Shown in pieces: positions 61,864 through 64,000 of a DNA stretch of 64,000 nt. The notes under the pieces are model-generated. The model saw only the letters and a list, made by a program, of their open reading frames with translations, did no database searches and was not told the origin of the DNA. Each line of letters opens with the position of its first letter. Position 1 is the stretch's first letter. Source of the stretch: Bradyrhizobium japonicum USDA 6 (GTDB lineage Bacteria > Pseudomonadota > Alphaproteobacteria > Rhizobiales > Xanthobacteraceae); NCBI RefSeq assembly GCF_000284375.1, contig NC_017249.1:5124001-5188000 (forward strand), given 5' to 3'. Made by a program: the position numbers and the translations under genes.

Positions 61864-63054
61864 TTACGCCACGCGTCTTGCCGCGCCGGTCCTGGTCAAA
61901 ATCCCGTCGAGACAATCGATCATCTCGGCGATCTCTCCCTTCGTGACGTTCAGCGCCGGCATGAAGCGCAGCGTGTCGAGCTGCGGCGCGTTCAGGAGCA
62001 CGCCGGCCTCGAACGCCTGCGCGACGATGCTAGGTGCGATCGGCAGCTTGAGGTCGAGCGCGAGCAGGAGGCCACGTCCCCGCACGCCGCCGAGGCCGTG
62101 CCGGGCCGAGACCTTCTGCAACTCGCTTTCGAGCAGCAGGCCGGTCTCGGTGACCGCCTTCAGGAAGTCCGGCTTGCTGACCTCCTCCAGCACCGCGAGC
62201 CCCGCCGCGCACATGATCGGGTTGCCGTTGAAGGTCCCGCCCTGATCGCCGTGCTCGAAGCAGGAGGCACGTTCAGTCGCCAGCAGGGCCGCGAGCGGCA
62301 CGCCGCCGCCGATGCCCTTGCCGAGCGTCATGATGTCGGGCGCGATGCCGGTGTGCTCGTAGTGGAAGAGTTTGCCGGTCCGGCCCATGCCGGTCTGGAT
62401 CTCGTCAAAAATGAGCAGCAGGCCGTGCGCCTCGGTGAGCGCGCGCAGCTCCTTCAGGAACTGATCGGTCGCGGGCCACACGCCGGACTCGCCCTGGATC
62501 GGCTCCAGCATCACCGCGACGGTATTGTCGTTGATCAGCTCCTCGACCGAGGCGATGTCGTTCAGCTTCGCCTTCTTGAAGCCGGCGACCTTCGGCTCGA
62601 ACAGCGGCTCGAACGCCTTCTTGCCCGAAGCCGACATCGTCGCAAGTGTCCGGCCGTGGAAGCCGCCTGCGAAGCTGATGATCTCGAACGCGCCGTTCCT
62701 GTGCAGGCTGCCGTATTTGCGCGCGAGCTTGATCGCGCCCTCGTTGGCTTCCGCGCCCGAGTTGGCAAAGAACACCTGGTCGAACGCGCTGTTTGCGACA
62801 AGCCGCTCGGCAAGCCTCAGGCTCGGCTCGTTGTAGAACGCCGGGCTAGGCGTCAGCAGCCGCTTGGCCTGCGCGGAAACCGCATCGGCGATCGCGGGCG
62901 GGGAGTGACCGAGGCAGTTGACGGCCCAGCCCTGCACGAAATCGAGATAGCGCTTGCGGCTGTCGTCCCAGAGGTAGGAGCCCGCGCCGCGGACGAACAC
63001 GGCCTTGGGCCGTGCGGTGATGTCCATCAGCGCGTCATAGGGATGCGTGGTCAT
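61864..63054 (-). CDS. argD: Acetylornithine/ornithine-type class III aminotransferase
   Basis: A 396-residue PLP enzyme of the acetylornithine aminotransferase group (arginine synthesis step 4, or ornithine breakdown). Landmarks: [68 protein letters not shown], the PLP Lys in [16 protein letters not shown] (about residue 246) and [16 protein letters not shown] 63054 has GAGGAG upstream. It is not followed by argF, so it may be a second, regulated argD copy. Its leader contains an Arg-rich frame and an intrinsic terminator. Confidence 0.9.
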   Translation of the reverse strand: MTTHPYDALMDITARPKAVFVRGAGSYLWDDSRKRYLDFVQGWAVNCLGHSPPAIADAVSAQAKRLLTPSPAFYNEPSLRLAERLVANSAFDQVFFANSGAEANEGAIKLARKYGSLHRNGAFEIISFAGGFHGRTLATMSASGKKAFEPLFEPKVAGFKKAKLNDIASVEELINDNTVAVMLEPIQGESGVWPATDQFLKELRALTEAHGLLLIFDEIQTGMGRTGKLFHYEHTGIAPDIMTLGKGIGGGVPLAALLATERASCFEHGDQGGTFNGNPIMCAAGLAVLEEVSKPDFLKAVTETGLLLESELQKVSARHGLGGVRGRGLLLALDLKLPIAPSIVAQAFEAGVLLNAPQLDTLRFMPALNVTKGEIAEMIDCLDGILTRTGAARRVA

Positions 63055-63099
63055 GTCGAACTCCTCTGCAGGCGGGTGGAAATGGAGCGCAAAAAGCAA

Positions 63100-63128
63100 A
63101 AAGGCCGCACCTTGCGGGTGCGGCCTTT
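63100..63128 (-). terminator. Intrinsic terminator in the argD leader (attenuator)
   Basis: On the minus strand: AAAGGCCGCACC, CGCAA, GGTGCGGCCTTT, then TTGCTTTTTGC. Twelve perfect pairs and a U-rich tail. It lies 46 bases before the argD ATG and 27 bases after the stop of the Arg-rich frame, so transcription of argD must pass it. Confidence 0.85.
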
Positions 63129-63155
63129 GCGAAAACTCGGCTGAATTCTACTGGT

Positions 63156-63248
63156 TCAGCGGCGTCGTCGGACATGGCGCACCCTCTCGTCGTCGCGGAA
63201 GCGACGGCGGAGCATTTCGGTGCGCTGATGGGTCCGAGCGTTGATCAT
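63156..63248 (-). CDS. Arginine-rich leader peptide of argD (30 codons)
   Basis: A frame of 30 codons, 12 of them Arg, starting MINARTHQRTEMLRRRFRDD and ending in four consecutive Arg codons (CGA CGA CGC CGC) before TGA. A promoter-like TTGACA lies 33 bases upstream of its ATG and the predicted transcript start is within a few bases of that ATG. The argD terminator follows. This is the layout of an amino-acid-responsive leader peptide. In GC-rich DNA, random frames are also Arg-rich, so confidence rests on the context rather than on Arg content alone. Confidence 0.6.
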   Translation of the reverse strand: MINARTHQRTEMLRRRFRDDERVRHVRRRR

Positions 63249-63256
63249 GGGGCGCG

Positions 63257-63286
63257 TCCCTACAGCCGAAGGCCAGGGCTTGTCAA
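63257..63286 (-). promoter_or_regulatory. Promoter of the argD leader
   Basis: TTGACA (63281-63286 on the minus strand), an 18-base spacer and TAGGGA (63257-63262). The -35 is a perfect consensus; the -10 is partial, as is common in rhizobia. Transcription would start near 63250, at or next to the ATG of the Arg-rich frame. Confidence 0.5.
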
Positions 63287-63305
63287 GCCCATGCTCGGGC
63301 AGCGT

Positions 63306-64000
63306 TCAACCCTCAACGGCCGCGCGAGCGTCGCGTTCACGAGCATCGAGCGATGGTCGCTGGCCGGCACTGTAGGACGGTCTCGCCTCAAGGGTCGGCG
63401 CCTCCACCCCGACGGCCATCAGTGCCGTGACGATGATTGTCAGGGCAACGTACAGGATCAAACCTGCGGAGCTCTCTGCTGCGCCGAGGCGGTCCAGCGC
63501 TGCCAGCGCGAGCAGGTGGAACAGATAGACCGAGTAGGAGATGCGGCCGAGGAAGAGGCTTGCGCTGACAAGGGATGGCCGGCCCGCAAGACGCGGCGCG
63601 AATGCAAGCGCGGCCACGATCGCGGCGGCGCCGAACGCGGATGCGTAGAGGTGGAACAGCGCCTCGAGCGCGAGCGACGCCTGGCCGGCAAGCCGAAGCG
63701 TGAGCGCGAAGGCGGCGCTGCCGACGACGAGGAGCGTCATCCCCGCGCGCACTGGGGTGACCGCGCGCAGCAGACGGCCGTCCGAGACGGCAAGATACAG
63801 GACAAAGCCCCAGGCGATGGCATCGACGCGGAACGCGACAACACGGCGTACCTCCGGACCCCAGTCGGCCCAATCCCCGAAGGCGAAGCGGACAATCGTG
63901 ACCACTCCGATATAGATCAGCGCGGCTGGAAGCGCCGTCCGCCGGCGACCGGGGACAAACGCCGACGCAATCAGCAAGAGAACGGGAAAGGTCACATAGA
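63306..64000 (-). CDS. Acyltransferase-3-family membrane protein, partial
   Basis: The C-terminal part (about 230 residues) of an acyltransferase 3 family integral-membrane protein; the gene begins beyond the right edge. About seven hydrophobic segments are visible. FLGRISYSVYLFHLLALAAL near the end is the typical late motif of the family. The Arg/Ala-rich tail is probably cytoplasmic. These enzymes O-acetylate surface sugars. The GTG at 63995 is not taken as the start because the frame stays open past it. Confidence 0.82.
   Translation of the reverse strand, partial: YVTFPVLLLIASAFVPGRRRTALPAALIYIGVVTIVRFAFGDWADWGPEVRRVVAFRVDAIAWGFVLYLAVSDGRLLRAVTPVRAGMTLLVVGSAAFALTLRLAGQASLALEALFHLYASAFGAAAIVAALAFAPRLAGRPSLVSASLFLGRISYSVYLFHLLALAALDRLGAAESSAGLILYVALTIIVTALMAVGVEAPTLEARPSYSAGQRPSLDARERDARAAVEG

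Overview
The window looks like chromosomal DNA of a Bradyrhizobium-type alphaproteobacterium. It is GC-rich with dense, mostly housekeeping genes. Three markers support this: a pair of membrane proteins matching the NdvB/NdvC cyclic beta-(1,3),(1,6)-glucan machinery, a phosphatidylcholine synthase, and several families of short palindromic intergenic repeats. I see no insertion sequence, prophage, integrase, CRISPR array or rRNA operon. One tRNA gene (Lys, anticodon TTT) is present.

Layout. 1-4.7 kb: the start of a TetR regulator, a patatin-like lipoprotein, tgt, a small zinc-ribbon protein, cysK and an orphan BrnA-like protein. 4.8-10.4 kb: an apparent five-gene operon (flavin amine oxidase, solute-binding protein, two permeases, ATPase) with a divergent LysR regulator; it reads as uptake and oxidation of an N-methylated amino acid. 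10.4-19 kb: a caspase-like protein, an EamA exporter, RidA, small secreted proteins, a formyltransferase-family protein and acetoacetyl-CoA synthetase. 19-26.4 kb: the most accessory-like part, with palindromic repeats, tiny secreted or membrane proteins, a duplicated 56-codon gene, a likely small RNA, a PerM/AI-2E transporter and a Nudix protein. 26.4-34 kb: tRNA-Lys and the ndvB/ndvC locus, then a SPOR-like inner-membrane protein. 34-40 kb: glmU and glmS (amino-sugar precursors of the envelope), a DUF502 protein and a 6PGDH-like reductase. 40-50.6 kb: small enzymes and regulators, a panE-like reductase, recG, sdhE-mfd and a desaturase. 50.7-64 kb: a degenerate GGDEF-like protein, a YejA-like binding protein with a degenerate ANL ligase, an IalB-family protein, hspQ, an AEC carrier, a UbiH-like hydroxylase, pcs-terC, a quinone reductase, argD and an acyltransferase cut by the window end.

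The most interesting observation is upstream of argD. A good promoter is followed at once by a 30-codon reading frame with 12 arginine codons, the last four consecutive, and then by an intrinsic terminator with a 12-bp stem, all before the argD start. This looks like a near-leaderless arginine-responsive transcription attenuator. Other points are a tRNA-guanine transglycosylase lacking all four zinc ligands, a small conserved-looking gene broken by a single-base homopolymer frameshift, a candidate small RNA with a perfect palindrome over its promoter, and two enzymes that appear to have lost catalytic motifs.

All functional calls come from reading translated sequence and motifs by eye; no database search was possible. 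Starts were moved from the longest open frame where Shine-Dalgarno position, signal peptide or family length argued for it.
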